The notes under the pieces are model-generated. The model ran no database searches and was not told the origin of the DNA. It was given only the letters and a program-made list of their open reading frames with translations. From Paramecium pentaurelia (Eukaryota; Ciliophora; Oligohymenophorea; Peniculida; Parameciidae): a stretch of 64,000 nucleotides of DNA. Below are positions 1 through 11,979 of the stretch, one piece after another. The stretch covers positions 325,029 through 389,028 of the forward strand of contig CAJJDO010000084.1 in the NCBI GenBank assembly GCA_905183005.1, read 5' to 3'. The stretch's first letter is position 1. Each line of letters opens with the position of its first letter. The position numbers were made by a program, and so were the translations under genes.

Positions 1-163
1 AATATAATTAATAAAACTTTTAATATTAACAAAATCATATTTAGATTCTAAATAAAATTAAGTAGACTTTTAAATTTTATTCAAAACAAAATAAAATCTT
101 TTTACCAAGATAAATATCTTTAATAAAAAACAAAAGATCTTAGAAATATTATTAACATTATAA

Positions 164-685
164 TCATTTTGAGATTAACTTATTTTTAATTTTAAGATTA
201 TCAAGTTTAGTTTTCTTAAATGTTTTTGGTTTGAATCTGGTTCCATTCTTACATGCTTGCTACTTTAAGAAACTTAATTTATTAACATAATCAATTTCGT
301 CAACTTTAACAATATTAAATTATTCTATTTATTAATCTGAAGAAGATATAGTATTATCTTAGTTAATCTAAATCTCCTATTAATCAGAATTATTTTTAGT
401 TGATTTATAATTAATAGTTTCTTCAATTATTGGATGATTTTATTGATAGAGAAACATGAAATTTTCTCCTTATTATTATAATTTTTTTTTTTTTTTGTAA
501 CTAACTAGTTCATCTTTTTCTGCAGAAATTCTCATTCTTTTGAATTCAAAATATAGAGATTCTTCAGATTATTTCTATTAGTCTAAGTCTTGAAAGTATT
601 ATTCCTCTTAATCTCCAGTTGAAGTAATTGGTATTTCTGCTTTTTTTCTTATTCCAATTTTAATAATCTTCATTGAGGAAAACAT
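164..685 (-). CDS. Hypothetical protein, 173 aa, single exon
   Basis: An uninterrupted ciliate-code frame runs from an ATG (685-683) to TGA (166-164). The protein starts MFSSMKIIKIGIRKKAEIPI, is rich in Gln, Glu, Ser and Lys, and contains a five-lysine run written by a 15-base poly-T on the plus strand. Its C-terminus is basic. An internal ATG four codons downstream could be the true start. I see no domain, signal peptide or membrane segment, and I do not recognise the family. The next gene upstream (ERK7-like) lies on the same strand about 1.3 kb away, so they do not look co-transcribed. The sustained open frame with natural codon use supports a real gene, but nothing indicates function. Confidence 0.6.
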
Positions 686-1941
686 AAAATAAATTTTTAA
701 TGTATTATCATTTATAATGAATTCTTTTCTACTCATAAATTTAAATAATTGCTAATTCTATTAAAAATTTAATATTATATTTTTCTATTTAAAAAAATTT
801 AAAAAAAATAAGCTTATAAAAGATATTAAATTTAAGAAGGATTCATAAAATGTTTAATAAAAAAAAAAAATTAATTTAAAATCTCAAAAATAAATAAATG
901 ATGTGCAACAGTTAAGATTATAATAATAGTTTAAACAAAGAGCTATCTATGTTATTATTATATACAGTAATCTAGACATATTTTTCATTAATTTATCTTT
1001 AGATAATCCTTTATAGAATATAATGTTTTTATTATAACCTAATTAAAAGAAATAGTAAGATCCGTAAATAAATTTATAATAATACCTATCTTATAGTATA
1101 ATGAACTATTATTACACTGCTTAGTCTTGCTAAAAACTTTGATCTGATAATACAATCTAGATTAAATGATAAATAAATGAGGATATCAATCTACATCCTT
1201 ATCGTAATTTCGGACTTATGAAGGACATATTTTGAGATTCAAAACTATAGAAAGGGATAATAAAATAATATTTTTTAAAACTATAAAAATATAAAATAAG
1301 TACTTATCATTTCTAAATCAAATTTTATTTATTCAAATTATTAATCGTATAAAATAAAATTGAGTGAGATTCATTAATATATTTATTAATTAATCAAATA
1401 TATTTATCAATTTTTGGAAATCAAATTTCTACTTCAATCTTATTAAATAAACTATTGATTTTTAGTTACTCTTAAAATTTTCAGTTGCTTTATGAGTTTA
1501 GATATTATAAAAACAATATATACTTAATTTTTCATTATTATTATTATCATCATATTTTAATTAGGTTGAAGTTGTTCTTAATGAATTAAAAAACTATCTC
1601 TTGTAATAAAAATTAACTTCAACTTTAAGATTTAGGCTATTAGTTTCCTAATTTTATTGTATAACTTTTTTGTTATTTAAACTCAAATTACTTGAGATTA
1701 AATCAATAACTAATAATAGTTATAATTGATTATATATTATAAAATTATATCACATCAAAAAATATTATTATTTTATAAACATAATTATATTATATCATAG
1801 TACATATATTACAAATGAATTAATTTTTAAATTACTAGATCACAAATATTATATACAATAAAAAAAATTAGAATGAATTATTAGATTTAATTTGATTTTA
1901 AGGAAAAGTAAAAAATATCAATTATGAATATTTATATAAAA
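686..1941. other. 1.26-kb AT-rich stretch with no gene seen
   Basis: Both strands are littered with TGA in all frames and no conserved motif appears. No tRNA B-box, snRNA start or telomeric repeat was seen. It is unusually long for Paramecium, where genes are normally packed tightly. Confidence 0.5.
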
Positions 1942-3648
1942 TCACTTTTTCTGTTTATGTTGAGATTATCTATTCAAACTTTAATTTGATCCCAACAAGG
2001 CACTTAGCCCTTTTTTTACCTTTTATTAAGATTGTGCAGATTCTTAATTAACTGAAAGTTTTTCTTATGCTGCACTAAATAATTTGTAATATTATTAATA
2101 GAGTTACTGAGATGTGACTTTTGGCTCTGTTTGAGTATATGAGACATTCTTTTAAATAGTAATTGATGATGTATTAGGAAAGGATGGAGCATAAGTTTTA
2201 TTAGGTTGTTGTTAAGTCTGTAAGAATTATTTGGTTGGTTTTGAGCTTTGTCTAGGATTGATGAGTCCATTTAAGGCAGATTAGACAAATTTGGATTGTT
2301 TAGAATTGGATCTTCCTGAATTCCTTTACTTAAGAGGATCTTATTATAGTTTGGCTGAATCATAACACTTAGCTGAATCTTATTATTTAGCAGAATCCTA
2401 TAATTTAGCACTGTCTTATTATTATTATGGTTTGACCTCTTAAGTTTATGGTCTTTCTCTTAATTAATTAGAATCAGAAACAGGAGGAGGAGAATGCAAT
2501 TAAGAATTTAGGTCTTCTTAATTTCTTATACTATATCTTTTTCTTGTAGCTATTTCTTCATATAATTTGTCTCTGTATTCATTTGCTGAGAATTTCTGAT
2601 TATCATCAATTGCTAATGTGATTATTTTATCTGAAGATGGTTCTTCATCTACATTGTGAAAACTATTTGTTTGTGATGTAAAATTACTTTGAAAAATAAG
2701 GATGAGCTAAAGCTTTTTCAGCAGTAAGTCGATTATTGGGGTTAAATTTTAATAAACTATACATTAAATCCAAAGCATCATCACTTGCTGTTGGAAATAA
2801 TTAATGAATAGGCTTCACTTATGGAGGATTGATTGCTTCTAACATAGTTGATGCCAAAGGACTTTGTATAGCTTCAATATCCTCAACAGATGGTTTGCCT
2901 GTCAGTTATAATATTCGATCTAATTAATTTAAAGTTGAATTGCCAGGAAATATTGGCTTTCCTGTTAGTAATTCCCCTTTTATATTATGAATATTATTGA
3001 TACCTAGAATACAACCTATACTCCACATGTCTACTCCTTTAGTGTATGTGTGAGATCCCAATAATATTTCAGGAGCTCTGTACCATCTTGTTGCTACATA
3101 TTCAGTTAATACTGGAGAGGGTGCATCTTAACGACATGCTACTGATCTTACTAAACCAAAATCAGCAACTTTAACAGAACAATCACTATTTAACAGAATA
3201 TTTGAAGGTTTCAAATCTCTGTGTAATAATTCTGCTGAGTGCATATATTTAATGCTCTTTAGTATTTGATATATTATGTATTATTTATGTACTTCTTCCA
3301 ATATACCTGCTCGTATTACAGCATGTAAATCTGTTTCCATATGTTCAAAAACTAAATATATATCTTTATTGTTTTCTGCTCTATGAACATTATATAGTTT
3401 AATAATATTTTGATGATCCAATTCATATAGGAACATAATCTCCCTAAATGTTCGTTAGGCATCTGTTGCATTTTAAAATGCATCAAATATTTTTTTCAAT
3501 GCAACACAAGTATTCTTACATTTTTTATCTATAGCTTTCCATACCTTAACTTATATAATATTTTTATTACAACTCCATATGCACCCTTTCCTATCTTTCT
3601 AACTATCTCATATCTTTTTAATATATGTGGTTCGATTTCGTCTGACAT
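1942..3648 (-). CDS. ERK7/ERK8 (MAPK15)-type MAP kinase, 542 aa
   Basis: This is a serine/threonine kinase of the MAPK15 branch, which in other eukaryotes acts at basal bodies and cilia. Start ATG 3648-3646. Introns are 3545-3570, 2977-3003 and 2663-2687; removing them gives 543 codons. The kinase domain fills about residues 10-320: glycine loop GKGAYGVVWKA, LHRDLKPSN catalytic loop, ADFGL, activation-loop TEY in VLTEYVATRWYRAPE, and CILGELL. The stretch FDAFQNATDAQRTFREIM and the IDDNQKFSANEYRDKLYEEI segment just after the kinase domain are ERK7/8 hallmarks. The last intron was placed so that HPYFSNFHNVDEEPSSD reads through. The remaining ~200 residues are Gln/Ser-rich with a QDSAK-like repeat and look disordered. 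Family call is firm; the ciliary role is inferred from orthologues. Confidence 0.9.
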
Positions 3649-4406
3649 TTTATAATTATTAATAATATATTCATAATCATCATATTAGTTATTCAAAATA
3701 AAAATCAAATTCTACTCTCTAAGCATTCTTAACTGCTCATATCTCATACTCAAAATTAATTATTACCTTATAGATATTCTTAACTCCTTTTTCATTCAGG
3801 ATTCTCTTTCATTTACTTTATTTGTTTTTTGTTAAATAATTTCTAGATAAACTATTAATTTATATTATCTTCTCTTTATTATTGCATAAATAGTCATATT
3901 ATTTTATAAAAATTAAAAAAGTGTTTTCCTATAAGATAAATAGGTTATATTCTCCACTTTCTAATTAATTTTATTTCTCATTAAATATACATTTAATTGA
4001 AATAATATAATATTTTGATTATACTCAAATTATATTAGTTTAATCTATTAATTATGAATAATTATTAAATAATTGTCTTATGAAATAGTATTAAAGCTTA
4101 ACATATAATTTTATTTAAAAATAAACTCTTTAACTTCATTAAATACTTTTTTATTATTATATATATCAAATATCATTTTATAATTATACAAATTTGAGAT
4201 AAAACATAAAAAATCTTCACATGATTTATAGTAAGATATAATGACAAAAATTGTTTGAATATGATAATCTATAATTAATAATAATATGAATATATATCAA
4301 ATATTGACCAACTCAACTGGACTCTTATGTCATACGTCATTTGTCTAACATTTTTAAACAGTTCAAATTATTAATGAATTAATATTAATTATTAATTTAA
4401 GTAAAA
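3649..4406. other. Intergenic, 758 bp, no gene seen
   Basis: Very AT-rich spacer between two divergent genes. TGA occurs in all frames on both strands and no RNA motif was recognised. Confidence 0.5.
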
Positions 4407-4646
4407 ATGGGATGTACTAGTTCTAATTAAACAACTGATCAAGTTATTTGCTAAGTTTCAAATCCATAAATAAGGGAAGGTGCTAAACTAAGTATAGGAG
4501 TCAACTTTGATACAGAGAATTCTGACACAAGGATGTATTCGATTAAAAAAAATCCAATTGTGTAAAGAAGAATTCTCAAATCAATAAAACCAAAAGTTTC
4601 GCTATCAAAATAATATACAAACGAAACATATGGATCATTTTATTGA
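4407..4646 (+). CDS. Small MGCTSSN-start protein, 79 aa, probably lipidated
   Basis: A clean single-exon ciliate-code frame begins MGCTSSNQTTDQVICQVSNP and ends in TGA at 4644-4646. Gly2 followed by Cys3 and small or hydroxylated residues fits N-myristoylation plus palmitoylation, which would tether the protein to membranes. The rest is Ser/Lys/Gln-rich with no domain. A different gene at 37.9 kb begins MGCASSN, so the leader recurs in this window. The frame is short, flanked by more than 700 bp of noncoding DNA on each side, so a chance frame cannot be excluded. No function is proposed beyond likely membrane attachment. Confidence 0.55.
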
Positions 4647-5711
4647 AAATTTACATTCGGCTAATCCACTAAGATTGATAATATATATATACATATAATG
4701 TTTAATTAAAGGGTTTACTTGATAAAATCACAAAATCAGTTATTGTTATCTTAGACTTCTCAAATAAGCTCTTAATATTTTTCAACCTCAAAATTCAGCC
4801 AAGAATAAGGTCATTATAAATAAAAAGCAATTCAGATAAAAAAATAAAACGCACACAATTTTTTAATTGCTGACCTTTAATTTTAAACTTCATTCTTATT
4901 ATATTGAATTGAATTTCTCTGTTTTTTTCAATATTTATTGATATAGGGTAGTTCAGTATGCAAAAAATGATTTTTAAAATCTTGAAAATAATTAGCAAAT
5001 CTAAAGGGCAGAACAAAAAAGAGTTTACTATATTATAAATTTTGTGGTGGTCATTTAGAGATAAAATTATAAAAATAAATACCGAAATTTACAATTCATA
5101 ACATTTTGATTAGGTGTGAAAAAAGTAAAAAACTATACAAGTTTTTAATTTACAATACAATTTAGAAAAATTATAAAGTATATATCATAATATTCTGATG
5201 ATTATCGAATAAAATATCATTTTTTTTTAAGAGCATCTATCATCTAAATTAAGTTAACATATTTATATATATATAGCTAATACTTATAATTTTCATTATT
5301 GATTATTAATTATAATATAATTAATGAAATATTATAATCAATGGACTTTTATAATAAAATAAAATTTATATATAAAGATACACTCCATTTAAGAATTTGG
5401 AATAATAAAAATAGATAACTTTAAGTTGCTCTTTTCAGAGTGAATTAATGCAATAAGCTTCAATATTAAATATTAATATATTTATATTGATCTTTGAAAT
5501 GTCTATAATTAATATTAATGATTATTTTTAAACATTCTCAATATGTTTGTTATGAATAAACAAAAGGGTTGTAATAAATAGGATTAGATAATTATATAAA
5601 AATACATTTTAAAGTGACTTTATATAAATGAGCAAGATTGACTATAATATAAATTAGTTTAATTCATTAATATTAACAATTTTTTATTGTGATAAATATA
5701 AATATATCATC
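4647..5711. other. Intergenic, 1.07 kb, no gene seen
   Basis: AT-rich spacer. A 73-codon standard-code frame on the minus strand (4795-5016) has no motif and amino acid content typical of chance AT-rich frames, so I left it out. Confidence 0.5.
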
Positions 5712-8332
5712 ATGGGGAATATTTGCAAGCCATAGGTTTAGTTAATAGAAGAAAATGAGGTAGATTTAAATAAAAAAGTTGAAATTGAAGAATAAAGAAA
5801 AAAAGGAAATGAAAAATAAGAAAATAATAATGATTAAAAATAAGAATCTATAACGGACGATCAAAAACAATAATAAGATAATTAGGATGGATAAAAGATG
5901 AGAGGTGAAAATAATTAAGAAGTATTTTATAAAAATAGATTTTTAGTTAAAAAGAAGAGAAAACAAAAAGATGGCATAAATAGCAGCTGTTATTGATTAG
6001 GAAGTAATTTATGAAAATATCTAAAAACAAAATAAAGCAAAAAGTCCTTTTGATTTTTAACTATTATTGAATGCATTTACTAATAGTTTTATATTTGCAC
6101 AGTTGTAAGGCGACGACATGTATCAAAAATTGAATATTATTTTGAGTAAAAGTTATTGATAAAATGTTCTATTGTACAGTGAAAGATTAAGAGATGGTAT
6201 TTAAATAAGGAGATAAGGGAAGTTCATATTTTTTGATTGAAAGAGGTTAATGCTAAATTATAATAAATAATGATGTAAAGAAAACATTAAAATCTGGAGA
6301 AGCATTTGGTGAATTAGCATTATTATACAATGCTCCAAGATCTGCTTCAGTGAAAGCTGTAGGAGGTACTAAATTTAATAATATTTTAGATTGTGCCTTT
6401 TGGGCAATAGATAGAAACACAGTTAGAAAAGTGATAGAGGAAATCTCATTAAAGGATTATGAATAAAATAAGGAATTTATACAGAAAGTTCAATTTTTTG
6501 GTAATAAAATATAAATAATAGAATAGAATCACTTACTGATGATTAAAGAACAGCAATTACATCAGTTCTTATAACTCTTAACTTTAAAGCTGGTGAGATA
6601 ATTGTGAATGAAGGAGATTAAGCAGATTCATTTTTTATTATAAAGAGAGGAGAGATAGAGATTTCTAAAGGAGGCAAATAATTAAGAATAATGTAATAAG
6701 GAGATTCTTTAGGGGAATAAGCTTTATAAAGTAATTCAGTAAGAGGAGCAACAGCAAAAGCACATTAAGATGTTATATTATTGGCTTTATCAAGAGATGA
6801 TTTGACAAGAATTTTGGGAGATAAAATATAGACTATTATGTTTTTGAATTTATAAAGATGGGCATTTGAACGTCATCCTATTTTAAAATAATTAACAAAA
6901 CTTTAAGTAGAAAGGATAGTAAGTACAATGGAACAAAAATAATATAAATAAGGAGATGTGATTATAGAGAAAGGATAATAATGTACACATTTGATAGTAG
7001 TTTTAATGGCAAATATTTAATATGGATAATAATCAATAGAAAAAGGGTAAATGTTTGGTGATAAATTTTTGGAATAATAAAATTAAAATTTAACTGATTC
7101 TTTGATAATGAAATCAGACGGATTGATAAGTCAGATATAAATAAAAGTCTTTTTTGAAATTATTGGTGGTACTTTAGAGTAAATCTTTTTAAAAAATGAG
7201 AAAGCCCATGATAGATTCATAAAAAAGGAAGAAGGATAAAAAAAAGATTAGTATGACCATTTTAAATTAGAAGAATTAATATCAATAAAGAAATTAGGAT
7301 AAGGATAATTTGGTAATGTTTATCTAGTTCATAATAAATCTGATAAGAAAAATTATGCACTTAAATGCATATCTAAAGCTTAAATAATTGAGTAAAATTT
7401 AGAAAAGCATTTAGCCTAAGAGAAATAAACATTATAAACAGCTAATTTTCCACTCATTATGCATTTCATTAAGAGCTTTTAAGATAAAAATTACATATAC
7501 TTTTTATAAGAATATATAAAAGGAATGGAGTTATTTGATGTAATTAGAGAAATTGGACTTTTGAATACTTATGATTCTTAATTTTATATAGGATCATTAA
7601 TTTTATGTATGGAATATCTCCATCTCAATAACATTATTTATAGAGATATTAAACCAGAAAATATTATGGTTGATGATAAAGTATAAAATATATTTATTGT
7701 AAGGGTTTTATGAAATTGATTGATTTAGGAACTGCTAAAAATCTTAAAAATAAGAATGGTAGAACATATACTATTATTGGAACTCCTCATTATATGGCTC
7801 CAGAAATAATATCTGGAAAAGGATACACATATTCAGTTGATTTATGGTCTATAGGAATATGTTTATATGAATTTATGTGTGGTAATGTACCCTATGCAGA
7901 GGACGCAGAAGATCCGTAAATCTTGATTTAAACTATTTAGATATGATATTTATGAGGAAATCTAAAGAAAATCCTTGAATTTCCCTTCTGTCCTCAAAGA
8001 TCGTAAAGCTAAGAAACTAATTGAATAACTCTTAAGCAAAACTCCTGAGTTAAGATTAGGATCATCATATGCAAGTTTAAAAAATAATTAATTTTTTGAA
8101 CACTTTGATTATGATTCATTAATGAATCGAGATTTAAAGCCTCCCTATCTTCCACCTAAAAGCAAACTATAGAGTGACAAAGAAATCTAAAAAGCCATTT
8201 AGGCTGGGAAACTCATTACTGAAGAAATTAAAGTATAAAATATTTATATAACCATAGACTGATCCTACAACAACAAATAACATATATAAACCAGAAATAG
8301 CAAGAGATCCTAATTGGGATAAAGATTATTGA
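5712..8332 (+). CDS. cGMP-dependent protein kinase (PKG), ~823 aa, one frame anomaly
   Basis: Start MGNICKPQ (likely N-myristoylated). Introns: 5922-5946, 6120-6146, 6501-6526, 7681-7703, 7916-7940, 8233-8257. Three tandem cyclic-nucleotide-binding domains follow: the first (~res 120-235) has KQGDKGSS and GELALLYNAPRSAS with the phosphate-binding Glu/Arg; the second (~245-360) has NEGDQADSF and GEQAL..VRGATAKA; the third is weaker. The AGC kinase domain (~495-760) shows GQGQFGNVY, YRDIKPEN (Tyr for His), DLGTAKN (DLG instead of DFG), GTPHYMAPE, and ends in the AGC tail NWDKDY. Oddity: across intron 6120-6146 the phase is off by one base; reading TAAAAG at 6147-6152 with one A fewer restores DDIKVIDKMFYC. 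Cyclic GMP would come from the cyclase type encoded at 46-54 kb. Confidence 0.9.
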
Positions 8333-8378
8333 ACAAAAATTTATTTCTTATGCTATGACCACACATTTTATAAAATTA

Positions 8379-9575
8379 TCAATTTCTAACATCAAATTAC
8401 ATTAGATTCATCTAATTCAAAATCCCAAAATAAAGTTTTTTATCTTTACAACTTATTAAACCTTTATAGAAATGAAGTTTTAATTTTTCATCAACTAATT
8501 TCTAATCAAATTGAAAGAATTATTTATCTTTATCATTCACTTTAATTATTTGAGTTTTAATTAATTAATCTGTTAATAATTCAAAAAGTATAGTATTGGA
8601 ATCTTAATAATTTAATAGAGCCAAGTCACAAACCTAAGATCTAAAGATTTATAATACTTATTTATCATCTAATGGGCAATTTTTCAATTTTAATAAATTG
8701 AATACTCTAGAGTGTTTTTGAGAATATTTGTCTTCAATCCATTTGAATTCTAGATTTTCCTTTAATTCTTTCTATTTTTATTTATATAAATTTTAATCTT
8801 AAAAACTGGAAATCCCATAGATTTATTTTAGCTATTACATAATAGTCTATATTTTATATAAAAAAAATACATTATATTTTACAATATCCATTAATCCTGT
8901 CCAATTTATTTATAAAAGGGAATTCTATGTAAGAGATTGTTACTTTTAAGTTGAAACTTCTATTTTTTTTTTTGCTTTTTAAGTTTTCTTATCAGATTTA
9001 TTTTTTGTATCATTATATGTAGCTTCTTAGATTTCCTCTTATTAATCAACTTATACAATTTATAATAAACTTTTGTCAAATAATTCATTAACCAAAACTT
9101 CTAAAGCACTTTCCTTTATATTTTCTGAAATCAGATTTTTTATTCCAAATACTCCATTTTTGAGTGCATAATCAATAATAATATTATAATTTTTTTCTAT
9201 ATTCAACAATTCTGATACATATTCTCTCCCTAATATTGCATTATGATTAACAAATATTAATCCTTTTTGTTTTTATTTGTTTTTAGTTTATTTCTAATCA
9301 TCTGATTACTTTTTTTCTTTATCACTTTAAAATAATTATTTTATTTCAGAGGCATTATCCTATTGCTTTTTGATTTTATAACCTATGATTTAATGTTTTA
9401 TTCCAAGAGTAATAACAATCTCTAAGAATTTTAAATCATCAAATTATGTATATTTTAAAATATCTGTATATTAAAGGGGTCCATATTAATCAAGTACATG
9501 TATCACTTTTCCCATGGCTTTTCCAAAATGTTATTCTGCTAGCTAAGAAAAATATAAAGTGCGAAATGTATGCAT
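8379..9575 (-). CDS. RNA polymerase III C62/RPC3-like subunit, 398 aa
   Basis: Single exon from MHTFRTLYFSQL to TGA (8381-8379). The N-terminal ~70 residues (LAEQHFGKAMGKVIHVLDQYG..) match the pattern of the first winged helix of RPC3/Rpc82 (HFGEIVEKV..LL..G). A second winged-helix-like stretch follows at NHNAILGREYVSELLNIEK..ALKNG. The centre is Lys/Gln-rich. At 398 aa it is shorter than human POLR3C (~530). C62 helps open promoters in Pol III with two partner subunits. I judge this from pattern similarity only, so the call is moderate. It converges on the PKG gene with 46 bp between stops, and its start codon is only 21 bp from that of the next gene on the other strand. Confidence 0.55.
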
Positions 9576-9596
9576 AAACTAATTAATTTATTTAGA

Positions 9597-9928
9597 ATGA
9601 TAAAAATTACAAGTCCACTTTTAAATCATAGATTTAAAATGGTAAGAGTTTAATGTAAATCTTATGATAATGTTGAGTTAATTAGAGATCAAATTATGGA
9701 TGTTATGAATGAATATCTCTAAGAGAATGACGGGTAAGAGAGTTTATATATTTTTTTTAAAGAAAACTTATCAATGTAAAAGTAATTTCAAATAATCAGA
9801 TTGCAGTATATTTTGTAACAGGAATAGAAATGGATGATACTAATTGGGAATAATAAATTAGTAGAGGGCCATTATAAAAATTTACTATTTTATCAAATTC
9901 CATAGAAATTAGACCTTCACGATTTTGA
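9597..9928 (+). CDS. Hypothetical small protein, 100 aa
   Basis: Start MIKITSPLLNHRFKMVRVQC; one 29-nt intron (9734-9762) joins NEYLQENDG to KLINVKVISNNQIAVYFVTG; stop TGA 9926-9928. The product is compact with alternating hydrophobic residues in its second half (VKVISNNQIAVYFV), suggesting a small beta-rich fold. Without the intron a different frame stays open much longer, but the spliced version has far more natural composition. It is transcribed divergently from the C62-like gene across 21 bp. Family not recognised. Confidence 0.55.
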
Positions 9929-10311
9929 ATTGATTTATAAAATTCATAATTTCTATATTTATTTTTAATTATACACAATGGGAAATCATTAGTCATAGCA
10001 TAAAAATCATATCAAGCTCACAACCAAAACTAAGTAATAATTTAAGAAATTGTTTTTAATAAAAAAGGATAAGTATACATTTATTTCATTTTATTTTTAG
10101 TCTCTTTTCAAAGTTATCATAAAAAACATCATCACTAATTACATGTTTTTTGAATATTTAAGAATTTAACACTTTACTTTTAGTTTCAAAAACTACATAT
10201 TAAATATTTAATCAAACCTCTGGTTGTTTTCAAATAGAATGTTAAAGACTTTTGAATGTTAAGTGTGAGTTAATTTAATCTTAAAATTGGAAAATAATCT
10301 TATAAAGTGTA

Positions 10312-11808
10312 ATGTGCATTCCTATAAGATCATTACCTTATGGAGAAGCAATCAAAAGTGTAAGATACTAAATTAAATAATTCCCAATCTTTATAGAACA
10401 GAAAATACATTACAGTGGATTTTAGAAGGCCATTCTATATTATGAAAATTAACTTAGTGAAAAAAAATAATTTATTAAAACTGTTGATTACAGATCAGCA
10501 CTACATTTTGCATCAAATAATACAGATATATTATTAAGAGTAAGGTAAGGATTTGAAATCCATACATAATTACCAGAACTACTGATGTTAATCTATAATT
10601 TACATGATTATGTAAAAATATTTTGTAAATATCTGGAAATAAGATTTTCTAAATGTAATTTAGAATAATTTATATAAATTTGGCATCATTATTAAGGATG
10701 GATAAGTTCAGTAGAAAATTAAACATTTGACTTAATATTCTTGTTTAATAAAATCATTGATGAAAGTCTACCTTAATACAAATTACCAAAATATACTATC
10801 CGTCATTTTATGGTATGTGAATGGATGAAGAAAGCTAATAAAGGAGAACTCATTGTCAAGTTAAGAGAAGACTTTAGATTATAAATGATAGAAGGTAGAA
10901 ATAAAAAAATTAAATCTTAACTATTAAGATAATATGTTTAATATCTAATTGATATTAGTACAAATCAAAATAATATTCATTAATATGGTTATTATAATTT
11001 TTAATATTGCTAAGAACTTAATTAACTAATTAATTTAACAATAGATTTATCACCTAAATTAAATATTGAGTATTAATAAGATGAAGAATTATTGATTTAT
11101 ATATTTGGATAGTATGTATATGAATATTATATATTTGAATTATCATCTGCATTTAGAGTTGAGCAATTCAAATATGAGATTAAACAATTTCATTAAGAAA
11201 GCTAATAAATGTCTAAGATTTTGGTTAAAAATTTTGAAGATTAAAATACTTAGAATAGTATCTTTGGTAATGAGGTTTAAAACTTTAGATACCATTTATC
11301 CTTACAATAAAATGTTTAAATAAAAATTAGATCTTTATTTAAATAGGTAGCTTTAATGGATGATGATTTATATAATTCTACAGAAAATATAGTAACAGAA
11401 AGTTTAGGAACATCAGGAATTTCATTAACATCTACAAATTGTAGTTCAGTAATTTCGAGTATAAAAAATAATGATTAATTATATCATTATATTAAATTTT
11501 ATTAAAAAGAATTATTTAATAAAATTTAAAAATTTTATTGCAAGGAATAAGATGTGTACTAGTATTCATTAGAATAGGAACCAGTTAATAATATTATATA
11601 TGATATTTCAGAATTAGCTGAATACGATTATATCTAGCATTAAAATTTAATGGAATTATTTTATAATAGAATTTAAAGATCAAATGCTATTTATTAATTA
11701 GAAAGAAGATAAACTATTTTGACATCTACTTACTAGAATAATCAATATTAAATCTAAACATAAACACTTAATCAAGCAGAATAACTTTTAAAATACCTTT
11801 AAAAATGA
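10312..11808 (+). CDS. Hypothetical protein, 498 aa, no intron
   Basis: Start MCIPIRSLPYGEAIKSVRYQ (ATG 10312-10314) and open to TGA 11806-11808, 499 codons without interruption. The first ~200 residues are rich in aromatic residues and predicted helices (HDYVKIFCKYLEIRF, IWHHYQGWISSVE); the C-terminal third is Gln/Asn-rich. No transmembrane segment or signal peptide is obvious. I do not recognise a domain. The frame length rules out chance. It converges on the coiled-coil gene at 12-14 kb with 171 bp between them. Confidence 0.75.
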
Positions 11809-11979
11809 ATTCTAATTTTTGTTTATTGTATTTTTGTAATATTAAAACTATATTCTATTAAAAATAAATTAGATTAAATATATTCTGTTTCTATTATAAT
11901 TAATATCAATAATATTAATAAATAATTAATTAATTTTAATATATAAATTAACTTACATAGATAATCATTATTTATAATA

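Noticed and set aside
1400..1420. AATTTTTGGA resembling an Sm-binding site of an snRNA
   Set aside because: No U1, U2, U4 or U5 5' signature lies within the expected distance, and such A/T strings are common by chance here.
2016..2270. 84-codon standard-code frame on the minus strand
   Set aside because: It lies in the wrong frame within the C-terminal exon of the ERK7-like kinase, whose ciliate-code frame is continuous there.
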